This document shows, piece after piece, positions 1-6,581 of a DNA stretch of 12,653 nucleotides. The position numbers were made by a program, and so were the translations under genes. The notes beneath the pieces were generated by a model that saw only the letters and a program-made list of their open reading frames with translations, was not told the DNA's origin and did no database searches. The stretch covers positions 1-12,653 of the forward strand of contig JABDRC010000056.1 of assembly GCA_013041945.1 (NCBI GenBank), written 5' to 3'. The first letter of the stretch is position 1. Each line of letters opens with the position of its first letter. This DNA comes from Halobacteria archaeon. GTDB taxonomy: Bacteria > Pseudomonadota > Gammaproteobacteria > UBA9214.

Positions 1-246
1 GATCCCGTCGGTCAGCCGGGCCACGGCCGCCTCGACCTGCCCGATGAAATGCGCCCGCAGCAACAGGTCTTCAGGCGGATACCCGGTCAGGGCCAGATCC
101 TGGAATACGATTACATCGGCTGCCAGCTCGTCACCCGCATCGTTACAGGCCGCCAGTATCTTGCTGGCATTGGCCTCGATGGCACCGACCATGAAGTCCT
201 GCTGGGCCATGGCGATGCGGAGACCGGTGTTGTTTTTGTCTGTCAT
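1..246 (-). CDS. nadE: Glutamine-dependent NAD+ synthetase, N-terminal fragment (cut by window edge)
   Basis: The minus strand encodes 82 codons from an ATG at 246 and stays open to the window edge. The product begins like the nitrilase-type glutaminase domain of NadE: a LRIAMAQ strand, VGAIEANA, then LALTGYPPEDLLLR, which is a NadE hallmark. In the family this domain releases ammonia from glutamine for the amidation of nicotinic acid adenine dinucleotide to NAD+ in the cytoplasm. The catalytic Glu normally sits in a PEL motif just before ALTGY; here the DNA reads Gln-Asp-Leu, so the Glu is replaced by Asp and the Pro by Gln. No strong ribosome binding site is visible; the bases before ATG read TTGCTCC. 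The gene follows sucC-sucD on the same strand but is separated from sucD by a 581-bp repeat element. The C-terminal synthetase domain is outside the window. Confidence 0.88.
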   Translation of the reverse strand, partial: MTDKNNTGLRIAMAQQDFMVGAIEANASKILAACNDAGDELAADVIVFQDLALTGYPPEDLLLRAHFIGQVEAAVARLTDGI

Positions 247-383
247 GGAGCAATGATGCCGCTATTTAGCGGACATTAAAACATTAATCTCGCGCAAAGC
301 CGCCAAGGTGCAAAGAAAAAATTCAAAAACTTGCCACAGAGGACACAGAGAAAAACAAATACTTGAAACTAAAAAATACTGTC

Positions 384-454
384 ATTCCCGCGCGATGTAC
401 AGGGATGTACAAGTGTCGTGAGAGGCAGGATGCCGGTAGCGACCAGGCGGGAAT
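384..454. repeat. REP-like palindrome, interrupted copy
   Basis: ATTCCCGC at 384-391 pairs with GCGGGAAT at 447-454. The arms are separated by a 55-base insert that contains a tandem GATGTACA (394-401 and 404-411). This is the repeat unit of the left, minus-oriented copy in the composite element. Confidence 0.6.
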
Positions 455-562
455 CCAGTCTGGAAATTACAACCGCAATAAATATTGATTAACCTGTGGC
501 TTCAGTGCACCGTCCTATCCTAGGCGTAAAACGGAACTTGCGATTGTATATTTACCACTGGA

Positions 563-580
563 TTCCCGCCTGCGCGGGAA
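563..580. repeat. REP-like hairpin, compact copy
   Basis: TTCCCGC (563-569) and GCGGGAA (574-580) form a perfect 7-bp stem with the 4-base loop CTGC, inside the typical CTGGATTCCCGCC...GGGAATGAC context. It could form a cruciform or an RNA hairpin. It is the central, plus-oriented unit of the composite repeat. Confidence 0.7.
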
Positions 581-617
581 TGACGTGTAATTGTTTCAGC
601 ATTGAGTATTAATTTTT

Positions 618-644
618 CTCTGTGTCCTCTGTGTCCTCTGTGGT
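618..644. repeat. 9-bp tandem microrepeat, CTCTGTGNN x3 (central copy)
   Basis: Three adjacent 9-mers read CTCTGTGTC, CTCTGTGTC and CTCTGTGGT, flanked by T-rich sequence on both sides. The same array recurs at 779-805 with different bases at positions 8-9, and in inverted form with two units at 334-350. Confidence 0.8.
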
Positions 645-698
645 GATTTTTGTTTTCTTAGCACCTTACGGCAACTACTCCATGCGTTGATCTACCCT

Positions 699-746
699 CT
701 GGATTCACGCCGGAGCCTGTCCCCGCGAAGGCGGGGGGCGGGAATG
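699..746. repeat. REP-like palindrome, third copy with nested hairpin
   Basis: The outer motif runs from CTGGATTCACGCC to GGCGGGAATG. Inside it, CCCCGC (721-726) and GCGGGG (731-736) form a perfect 6-bp stem around the loop GAAG. The left outer arm carries a mismatch (GATTCAC rather than GATTCCC), so this copy is partly degraded. Confidence 0.6.
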
Positions 747-778
747 ACAGTATTTTTTAGTATCGAGTATTTGTTTTT

Positions 779-805
779 CTCTGTGCCCTCTGTGAACTCT
801 GTGGT
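779..805. repeat. 9-bp tandem microrepeat, CTCTGTGNN x3 (right copy)
   Basis: Three 9-mers read CTCTGTGCC, CTCTGTGAA and CTCTGTGGT. The first seven bases are invariant and the last two vary. This matches the array at 618-644 in order and in its T-rich flanks, so the two are copies of the same unit. Confidence 0.8.
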
Positions 806-822
806 GATTTTTTTTATTTTCT

Positions 823-846
823 TCGCGCCTTCGCGGCTTGGCGCGA
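823..846. repeat. GC-rich hairpin at the right end of the repeat element
   Basis: TCGCGCC (823-829) pairs perfectly with GGCGCGA (840-846) around a 10-base loop. On the minus strand it follows the sucD stop closely, but the sequence after the stem is A-rich, not U-rich, so it is not a classical terminator for sucCD. On the plus strand it is followed by GAATGATGTTTT, a weak T-tract. The equivalent stem at the left end (about 290-310) is degraded. Confidence 0.5.
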
Positions 847-859
847 GAATGATGTTTTA

Positions 860-1732
860 CTAAACACTCATCGCCGCCTTCATACCCTTGCCGATGTCTG
901 CCGGTGAGCGCACCACCGTGACGCCGGCCGCCTCCAGCGCGGCGATCTTGGCCGCGGCCGTGCCCTGGCTGCCGCTGATGATGGCGCCGGCGTGTCCCAT
1001 GCGCTTGCCGGGCGGCGCCGTGACGCCGGCGATATAGGACACCACCGGCTTGCTGACATGGCTCTGGATATAGTCGGCCGCCTGTTCCTCGTCGCTGCCG
1101 CCGATCTCGCCGATCATGACAATACCTTCCGTCTGTGGATCGGCCTCAAACAATTTCAGGCAGTCGATGAAACCCATGCCGCGGATCGGATCCCCGCCGA
1201 TGCCGATGCAGGTGCTCTGCCCGTATCCCTCGCGGCTGGTCTGAAACACGGCCTCGTAGGTCAGCGTCCCGGAGCGCGACACGATGCCGACACTGCCGGG
1301 TGTATGCATGGGACCGGGCATGATGCCGATCTTGCAGGCACCGGGCGTGATGATGCCCGGACAGTTCGGCCCGACCAGCACGGTGTCCGTCTCGCGCAGC
1401 ACGGCCTTGACCTTCAGCATGTCGAGCACCGGGATACCCTCGGTGATGCACACAATCAGCCCGATGCCGGCGGCGACGGCCTCGAGGATCGCATCGGCGG
1501 CAAACGGTGGCGGCACATAGATCATGGTGGCATCAGCGCCGGTGGCGAGCACGGCCTCGCGCACGGTGTTGAACACCGGCAGCCCGAGGTGGGCCTGGCC
1601 TCCCTTGCCGGGCGTGACGCCGCCAACCAGCTGCGTGCCGTAATCCAGCGCCTGCTGTGAATGGAACGTCCCCTGCGAACCGGTGAACCCCTGGCAGATC
1701 ACCCGCGTGTCAGTGTTGACGAGCACGCTCAT
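860..1732 (-). CDS. sucD: Succinyl-CoA synthetase (ADP-forming) alpha subunit
   Basis: This 290-residue protein is the alpha subunit of succinyl-CoA ligase, the TCA-cycle enzyme that interconverts succinyl-CoA and succinate with nucleotide phosphorylation. The N-terminal CoA-binding Rossmann domain has GFTGSQGTFH at 15-24. GPNCPGIITP (121-130) is the conserved segment of the family. The active-site histidine that carries phosphate is H247 in GHAGAI, matching His246 of the E. coli enzyme. The length is normal (E. coli 289). The ATG overlaps the sucC stop as ATGA, so the two subunits are translationally coupled and made in equal amounts. The stop codon is one base from the repeat element downstream; no clear intrinsic terminator is seen. 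Confidence 0.97.
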   Translation of the reverse strand: MSVLVNTDTRVICQGFTGSQGTFHSQQALDYGTQLVGGVTPGKGGQAHLGLPVFNTVREAVLATGADATMIYVPPPFAADAILEAVAAGIGLIVCITEGIPVLDMLKVKAVLRETDTVLVGPNCPGIITPGACKIGIMPGPMHTPGSVGIVSRSGTLTYEAVFQTSREGYGQSTCIGIGGDPIRGMGFIDCLKLFEADPQTEGIVMIGEIGGSDEEQAADYIQSHVSKPVVSYIAGVTAPPGKRMGHAGAIISGSQGTAAAKIAALEAAGVTVVRSPADIGKGMKAAMSV

Positions 1733-2901
1733 GACGAGGTTGCCCCGGCAGCCGCCACGACCTTGTCGGCGGCCTCCGTCAGATCACTCGCGGTTTCGAC
1801 CGACAGGCCGGACTGGGCAATCAGTTCCAGGCCGGCCGCGGCATTGGTCCCCTCGAGCCGCACGATAACCGGCACCTCGATCGAGACCTCCCCGATGGCC
1901 TGCAGGATGCCCTGCGCAATCAGGTCACAACGCACGATGCCACCGAAGATATTGACCAGGATGGCCTCGACCTGCGGATCGGACAGGATGATCTTGAAGG
2001 CTTCCGCAACCCGTTCGGACGTGGCGCCGCCACCGACATCGAGAAAATTGGCCGGCGAACCGCCGTGCAGCTGGATCAGGTCCATGGTGGCCATCGCCAG
2101 TCCGGCACCGTTCACCATGCAGGCAATGTTGCCGTGCAGGCGGATGTAATTCAGTCCGTGCTGCTGTGCGGTATGTTCCCGCTCGTCTTCCTGGCTGGCG
2201 TCACGCAATTCAGCCAGCTTTGCATGCCTGAACAGGGCGTTGTCATCGAGGTCCACCTTGGCATCGAGCGCCAGCAACTCCCCGTCCGCGGTGACGACCA
2301 GTGGATTGATTTCCAGCAGGCTGGCATCGCAGTCCAGCAGCAAGCGATAGGCCGCACCGAGCAGCTTTGCCAGCGCACCGACCTGCCTCCCCTCGAGATC
2401 AAGGGCAAACGCCAGGTTGCGACACTGGTAACCCTGCAGACCCACTGCCGGGTTGACGCTTTCGGTAATGATGGCAGCGGGATCGCTGGCCGCGACCTCC
2501 TCGATATTCATGCCGCCGGACTTCGAGACCATCAGGATCACGCGCTCACTGGTGCGATCGACCAGCATGCCGAGGTAGATTTCCCGTGCAATCGACACGG
2601 TCTGCTCGACCAGCACACTGTTGACCGGCAGACCCTCCGCATCCGTCTGCCTGGTCACCAGCCGGGTACCGAGCATTTCGTCAACCGCAGAGGCAAGCGC
2701 ATCCCGTCCCTGCACTACCCGCACGCCGCCGCCCTTGCCGCGACCGCCGGCATGGACCTGCGCCTTCACGACCCAGGCGTCGCCGCCAATGGCCATGGCC
2801 GCTCCGTCCGCTGCTGTGCTTTCGCGCACCAGCTGACCGGCAGGCACCGGGATGCCGAATTCGGTAAACAGCTGCTTGGCCTGGTACTCGTGCAAATGCA
2901 T
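1729..2901 (-). CDS. sucC: Succinyl-CoA synthetase (ADP-forming) beta subunit
   Basis: This 390-residue protein is the ATP-grasp beta subunit of succinyl-CoA ligase (E. coli 388). It opens with the family signature MHLHEYQAKQLF. The nucleotide-binding lysine is K46 in VVKAQVHAGGRGKGGGV. Metal- and phosphate-contacting residues fall in EINP (197-200) and LDAK (212-215). The C-terminal domain carries CMVNGAGLAM (261-270), FLDVGGGA (287-294) and NIFGGI (317-322), which contact the alpha subunit and the active-site histidine. The start follows the family N-terminus; the upstream bases show no strong Shine-Dalgarno sequence. A promoter should lie in the 111-bp divergent gap to the zinc-ribbon gene, but none stands out. 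In E. coli sucCD sits with sucAB; here it stands next to pilSR instead. Confidence 0.97.
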   Translation of the reverse strand: MHLHEYQAKQLFTEFGIPVPAGQLVRESTAADGAAMAIGGDAWVVKAQVHAGGRGKGGGVRVVQGRDALASAVDEMLGTRLVTRQTDAEGLPVNSVLVEQTVSIAREIYLGMLVDRTSERVILMVSKSGGMNIEEVAASDPAAIITESVNPAVGLQGYQCRNLAFALDLEGRQVGALAKLLGAAYRLLLDCDASLLEINPLVVTADGELLALDAKVDLDDNALFRHAKLAELRDASQEDEREHTAQQHGLNYIRLHGNIACMVNGAGLAMATMDLIQLHGGSPANFLDVGGGATSERVAEAFKIILSDPQVEAILVNIFGGIVRCDLIAQGILQAIGEVSIEVPVIVRLEGTNAAAGLELIAQSGLSVETASDLTEAADKVVAAAGATSS

Positions 2902-3012
2902 GGCGAGAGTGTGTCAAATAACATATCCCGGAATCAAGCTATTCATTCGGCGCGTTTCCTGCCGACATGAATAAACGTATCATCAGCAGTTCCGGATACC
3001 GGGAGTCACTCC

Positions 3013-3237
3013 ATGCGCATGCTGCTTATCCTTATTGCACTGGCGATCATCGTCGCTGTTGCCAGGCACCTGTGGCTGCAGCCTCGCAGGAAAGACCCGC
3101 GCCGCAGACAACTGTCAGGCAAGATGGCGCAATGCAGCCATTGCGGCATGTACATTCCCGAGCAGGAGGCACTCCGCGACGGTGACCGCTGTTACTGCTC
3201 GCAGGAACACCTGGATGCAGGGCGGGGAGGAGAATGA
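3013..3237 (+). CDS. Small membrane-anchored zinc-ribbon protein, PP0621-like
   Basis: This is a 74-residue protein with an N-terminal hydrophobic segment (about 2-20, rich in Leu, Ile, Val, Ala) that should act as a membrane anchor. A basic linker follows (RRKDPRRR, 25-32), then a cysteine-rich C-terminal part: C41-x2-C44 (CSHC), C60-x-C62 and H66 (CYCSQEH). This spacing suggests a small zinc ribbon or MYND-like finger facing the cytoplasm. It resembles the uncharacterised proteins named after Pseudomonas putida PP_0621; that assignment is from memory. A GGGAG sequence precedes the ATG by seven bases. Its stop overlaps the pilS start as ATGA, so it is probably made together with PilS and may belong to pilin regulation. 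No function is proven. Confidence 0.8.
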   Translation: MRMLLILIALAIIVAVARHLWLQPRRKDPRRRQLSGKMAQCSHCGMYIPEQEALRDGDRCYCSQEHLDAGRGGE

Positions 3238-4871
3238 CGGAGACATCCGCAATACCGGCAGTCAGCGCAGCGGAGACGGCGGACGCACGTACCTGGAAAC
3301 CGCTGCGACTGCTGACCTTTTACCGGGTCATCCTGGCCGGACTGCTGGCGGTCCTGTTTTTCGGGCTGCGCGACCAGACATCGTTCGGCCTGTCCCATCC
3401 ACAGGTTTACGCAGTCGCCAGCACTGTCTACCTGCTGTTCAGCATCATCGTCGGTTTCAGTGCCCGTCTGCGCATACCGGGTTACGAGGTCCAGGCGATC
3501 TCCCAGCTGCTGGTAGACATCGGCGCGATCACCGTACTCATGTTCGCCAGCGGCGGCCCGGCCAGCGGCCTCGGCATCCTGCTCGTCATATCGGTGGCTA
3601 CCGGCAGTATTCTGCTCGCGGGACGCATGGCCTACCCGTTCGCCGCCTTTGCCACCCTCGCCGTCATGGTCGAACACTTCTACAGCGACTGGTTGGCGAG
3701 CGGCCCGCACGGCAGTGATTTCATGCAGACAGGCCTGCTGGGCCTGACGTTTTTCGCCACCGCCGCGGTTACTTCATTGCTGGTGCAGCGTATTCACGAG
3801 AGCGAGGCGCTCGCCCACCGCCGCGCCATCGATGTCGCCAACCTCGCCAGCCTGAATGCGCATATCGTCCAGCGCCTGCAAGCCGGCATCATCGTGACTG
3901 ACCATGAGGACAACATCCGCCTGATCAACGACACTGCACGCAAGCTGTTGCACGCTCCGGACAGCGAGGACGGACAGCCGCTGGCATCGCTGTCCGCACC
4001 GCTGCATGAGAAACTGCAGCAATGGAGAAACCAGCCCGGCAGCGAGCCCACCCTGCTGTTCCTCGGCAGCGAAACAGACAGCGTACTGCCCCACTTCACG
4101 CAACTGTCAACGGATGAAGGAACGGGCGCATTGATCTTCCTCGAGGATACCGCAGCCATTATCAGCCAGACACAACAGATCAAGCTCGCCTCACTGGGCC
4201 GGCTGACAGCCAGTATCGCACATGAAATCAGGAATCCGCTGGGCGCTGTCAGTCATGCCGCACAGCTGCTGAACGAGGAAAATTCACTGCGCGAAGAGGA
4301 CCGCAGGCTGATGTCCATCATCGATGACAACGCCGGCAGGGTGAACGCCATTGTGCAGAATATCCTGCAACTTTCACGTCAGGTGCAATCGATCCCGCAG
4401 ACGATACTGCTTGACGAATGGCTGCAAAAGTTCGTCGGGGAATTTTCGGACAGCGGCAACTGCACCGCCGCACAGATCAGCTACAGCGCGCACCCGGCTG
4501 ATGTGGAAATACACATGGATCCCAGCCTGTTGCACCAGGTGGTCTGGAACATCAGCCAGAATGCGATGCAGCACGCCGGCGCGGGCGAAGATGTTAGACT
4601 CAGGCTGGTTGCCGGACGGCTGGCACCGGATGAAACACCCTATCTTGATATCATCGACAACGGGCCCGGCATTTCACCCGATATGGCAGACAAGATCTTT
4701 GAACCGTTCTTTACCACCCGCACCAGCGGCACGGGCCTTGGACTGTTTATCGCGCGCGAGATCTGCGAAAGCAACAATACCCGTCTCGAGTACCTTGCGC
4801 AGGGTGCCAATAGCTGCTTTCGACTGACCTTCCCGGAATCGCTGCAACTGCCGGTCTCTGCCCTGGTCTGA
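3234..4871 (+). CDS. pilS: Sensor histidine kinase PilS of the type IV pilin two-component system
   Basis: This 545-residue inner-membrane kinase would phosphorylate PilR to control pilA. Residues about 25-185 hold several hydrophobic segments, consistent with the six-helix membrane domain of PilS. A PAS-like region follows (about 205-310; AGIIVTDHEDNIRLIN is typical). The kinase core has the H-box with phosphoacceptor H330 (IAHEIRNP), the N-box (N439 and N443), the G1 box DNGPGI (475-480), the F-box FEPFFTT (489-495) and the G2 box GTGLGL (499-504), so all catalytic motifs are intact. A strong GGAGGAG ribosome binding site precedes the ATG, which overlaps the zinc-ribbon gene. PilR begins six bases after the stop. 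In Pseudomonas aeruginosa PilS senses pilin in the membrane; that role is inferred here by homology. Confidence 0.95.
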   Translation: MTETSAIPAVSAAETADARTWKPLRLLTFYRVILAGLLAVLFFGLRDQTSFGLSHPQVYAVASTVYLLFSIIVGFSARLRIPGYEVQAISQLLVDIGAITVLMFASGGPASGLGILLVISVATGSILLAGRMAYPFAAFATLAVMVEHFYSDWLASGPHGSDFMQTGLLGLTFFATAAVTSLLVQRIHESEALAHRRAIDVANLASLNAHIVQRLQAGIIVTDHEDNIRLINDTARKLLHAPDSEDGQPLASLSAPLHEKLQQWRNQPGSEPTLLFLGSETDSVLPHFTQLSTDEGTGALIFLEDTAAIISQTQQIKLASLGRLTASIAHEIRNPLGAVSHAAQLLNEENSLREEDRRLMSIIDDNAGRVNAIVQNILQLSRQVQSIPQTILLDEWLQKFVGEFSDSGNCTAAQISYSAHPADVEIHMDPSLLHQVVWNISQNAMQHAGAGEDVRLRLVAGRLAPDETPYLDIIDNGPGISPDMADKIFEPFFTTRTSGTGLGLFIAREICESNNTRLEYLAQGANSCFRLTFPESLQLPVSALV

Positions 4872-4877
4872 GGAATC

Positions 4878-6218
4878 ATGGCGACTCACCGAGCACTCAT
4901 CGTCGACGACGAACCCGATATCCGCGAGTTGCTTGAACTCACACTGGGCCGCATGGATATCGATACGCGCAGCGCAGCCAACCTGGCCGACGCCCGCAGT
5001 CTGCTCGAGGAAAACAGCTTCGACATCTGCCTGACAGACATGCGGCTGCCCGATGGCGACGGCATCGACCTGGTGCGTCATATCCAGCAGCATTCACCGG
5101 AGCTGCCGGTCGCGGTTATCACGGCGTATGGCAGCATGGAATCGGCCGTGGAGGCACTCAAGGCCGGTGCCTTCGACTTTGTATCGAAACCCGTCAATCT
5201 CAACGTCTTGCGCAACCTGGTGAACAGTGTCCTGCTGCTGACGGACGACTCCTCGCAGCGTGAGCGGCGCAGTCGCAATACGCTGCTCGGCGAATCGGAA
5301 GCCATGCGCGATATCCGCTCGACCGTCGAGAAACTTTCCCGCAGCCAGGCACCTATCTATATATGGGGCGAATCCGGCACCGGCAAGGAACTGGTCGCCC
5401 GGCTCATCCATGACAAGGGGCCGCGCGTCGACCGGCCGTTCGTACCAGTGAACTGCGGTGCCATACCGGCCGAGCTGATGGAAAGCGAGTTCTTCGGACA
5501 TAAAAAGGGCAGCTTCACCGGCGCGGTCGGTGACAAGGACGGCCTGTTCCAGGTCGCCGAGGGCGGCACCCTGTTCCTCGACGAGGTCGCGGAGTTGCCC
5601 TTGCACATGCAGGTGAAGTTGCTGCGCGCCATCCAGGAGAAGGCCGTGCGGCCGGTCGGTGCCCAGCAGGAGATTCCGACAGACGTCCGCATCCTCTCCG
5701 CCACGCACCGGGAACTGGGCGAACTGGTCGAGGCCGGCGAGTTCCGCCAGGACCTGTATTACCGTCTGAACGTCATTCAGCTCGAGGTGCCGCCGCTGCG
5801 CGACCGCCGCGAGGATATCCGGATGCTGGCCAGCCACTGCCTGGACAAGCTGGCGCAGCAAAACAGCCGGCCGGGCCTGGAACTGTCCGACGACGCCATG
5901 GAGGCGCTCGGTGATTACGACTTTCCCGGCAATGTCCGGGAACTGGAAAACATCCTGGAGCGCGCAACCACGCTGTGCGAGGGCAGTACCGTGACCCGCG
6001 AGGATCTCAACCTGCCGACGCAGGACAAGGCGAGCGACCCGGCAGCCGCCCTCACACCGGGCGAGGTCCCGCTCGATACCTATATGGATAACATCGAGAA
6101 GGACGCACTGATCAAGGCGCTGGAACAGACCCGCTATAACAAGACGGCGGCGGCCAAACAGCTCGGCATCACCTTCCGCGCCCTGCGCTATCGCCTGAAA
6201 AAGCTCGGCCTCGAGTAG
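4878..6218 (+). CDS. pilR: Sigma-54-dependent response regulator PilR
   Basis: This is a 446-residue NtrC-type activator. The receiver domain (about 5-118) has acidic residues D10 and D11, phosphoacceptor D54, T82 and K104. The AAA+ domain (about 136-375) has Walker A GESGTGKE (164-171), the sigma-54 contact loop GSFTGA (211-216), Walker B GGTLFLDEV (229-237) and an arginine-rich segment near 308-311. A Fis-type helix-turn-helix closes the protein (about 405-446, NKTAAAKQLGITFRALRYRL). The loop has Ser where the general consensus is GAFTGA; I believe this is usual in PilR proteins, and Phe, Thr and Gly are kept. Translation is probably coupled to pilS, whose stop lies within the TGAGGA used as ribosome binding site. 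The expected target is the sigma-54 promoter of pilA, which follows directly. Confidence 0.95.
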   Translation: MATHRALIVDDEPDIRELLELTLGRMDIDTRSAANLADARSLLEENSFDICLTDMRLPDGDGIDLVRHIQQHSPELPVAVITAYGSMESAVEALKAGAFDFVSKPVNLNVLRNLVNSVLLLTDDSSQRERRSRNTLLGESEAMRDIRSTVEKLSRSQAPIYIWGESGTGKELVARLIHDKGPRVDRPFVPVNCGAIPAELMESEFFGHKKGSFTGAVGDKDGLFQVAEGGTLFLDEVAELPLHMQVKLLRAIQEKAVRPVGAQQEIPTDVRILSATHRELGELVEAGEFRQDLYYRLNVIQLEVPPLRDRREDIRMLASHCLDKLAQQNSRPGLELSDDAMEALGDYDFPGNVRELENILERATTLCEGSTVTREDLNLPTQDKASDPAAALTPGEVPLDTYMDNIEKDALIKALEQTRYNKTAAAKQLGITFRALRYRLKKLGLE

Positions 6219-6223
6219 GCGGG

Positions 6224-6238
6224 GTGTCATTCCGTGTC
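6224..6238 (+). promoter_or_regulatory. Paired GTGTC motifs, possible PilR contacts
   Basis: GTGTC occurs at 6224-6228 and again at 6234-6238, exactly 10 bp apart and so on the same helix face, just behind the pilR stop. Known PilR sites in Pseudomonas aeruginosa contain a (C/G)TGTC core. A further CTGTC lies at 6348-6352. The pair is about 220 bp upstream of the candidate sigma-54 promoter, which is far but possible for an enhancer. The motif is short and could occur by chance. Confidence 0.25.
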
Positions 6239-6253
6239 AGGTCGAACCACAAG

Positions 6254-6270
6254 GTGACGCAATGCGTCAC
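6254..6270. promoter_or_regulatory. Perfect palindrome, candidate operator upstream of pilA
   Basis: GTGACGCAATGCGTCAC has two perfect 8-bp arms around a single central base. Such a tight palindrome suits a dimeric DNA-binding protein better than an RNA hairpin. It could alternatively fold as a 6-bp stem with a 5-base loop followed by TTTAT and act as a weak terminator for pilR. The regulator is unknown. Confidence 0.45.
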
Positions 6271-6305
6271 TTTATGACCCAGAATGTGCGCCAGTTCTCA
6301 AAAAA

Positions 6306-6337
6306 TTGACGGTGGCAGGGCGAACAATCCGTATAAT
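6306..6337 (+). promoter_or_regulatory. Sigma-70-like promoter candidate upstream of pilA
   Basis: TTGACG (6306-6311) resembles a -35 box and TATAAT (6332-6337) is a perfect -10 box. The spacer is 20 bp, longer than the preferred 16-18, which weakens the call. If used, it would give a leader of about 240 bases before pilA, or a separate small RNA. Confidence 0.35.
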
Positions 6338-6452
6338 CCTACCACCCCTGTCATTGCGGGTTTACCGAGTTTTACAAATTTTCTCTTGCTTATTATGCAC
6401 TTGTAGCGCACATTACGCACACTCGCCGCTTGAAGTCCGAAGCGACAAAAAG

Positions 6453-6469
6453 TTGGCACGTAATGTGAA
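6453..6469 (+). promoter_or_regulatory. Sigma-54-like promoter candidate for pilA
   Basis: TTGGCACG (6453-6460) matches the -24 half of a sigma-54 promoter exactly. At the expected spacing the -12 half reads GTGAA instead of TTGCA, so the conserved GC is GA. Transcription from here would start roughly 100 bases before the pilA ATG. PilR next door predicts a sigma-54 promoter in this gap, and I saw no better -24/-12 pair, but the imperfect -12 keeps the call tentative. The rest of the 363-bp gap shows no gene. Confidence 0.4.
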
Positions 6470-6581
6470 TGTCAATATTCAGCCAAAGAAACCGGGCAAT
6501 TGTCCGATACCAAGGCTGTCAGGTAACCCGGTGTCGGGCGACCACAACCAAGCATCATCGATTGAACCAAGAGGATTAACC

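Larger units (their letters stand above)
278..858. repeat. Composite non-coding repeat element with long imperfect terminal inverted repeats
   Basis: This block fills most of the gap between sucD and nadE and has no plausible gene. Its left end (about 278-392) matches the reverse complement of its right end (about 741-858) with scattered mismatches: both ends start AAAACAT, run through a CTCGCGC...AAGCCGC segment, an A-rich stretch, a CACAGAG microrepeat, AAACAAATACT and AAAAAATACTG, and finish in TCATTCCCGC. A third, partial copy in the same direction as the right copy lies at about 556-668. Each copy pairs a REP-like GGATTC...GGGAATGAC palindrome with a CTCTGTG microrepeat. The stretch 461-555 appears unique. 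No target-site duplication is obvious. It could be a MITE-like non-autonomous element or an accumulation of several small repeats. The right end stops one base before the sucD stop codon. Confidence 0.75.

Noticed and set aside
44..279. Short plus-strand open frames at the left edge
   Set aside because: They are opposite the nadE N-terminus, which is recognisable on the minus strand.
334..805. Possible CRISPR array in the repeat-rich gap
   Set aside because: The repeats are 9-mers without spacers and REP-like palindromes of unequal spacing and opposite orientation; no 25-40 bp direct repeats with regular spacers and no cas genes.
992..1660. A 222-codon plus-strand open frame opposite sucD
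   Set aside because: Antisense shadow of sucD; composition rich in His, Asp, Gly and Arg with no family similarity.
2065..2970. A 301-codon plus-strand open frame opposite sucC
   Set aside because: It is antisense to a clearly identified sucC, has a His/Gln/Asp-rich composition typical of shadow frames in GC-rich DNA, and matches no family I recognise.
5094..6230. A 378-codon minus-strand open frame opposite pilR
   Set aside because: It mirrors the pilR codon pattern, has no domain signature and no ribosome binding site, and the sense strand encodes an intact NtrC-type regulator.
6306..6581. N-terminal extension of pilA from an upstream ATG
   Set aside because: The added 92 residues have no prepilin features, and the start at 6582 has a proper ribosome binding site and a canonical six-residue leader.
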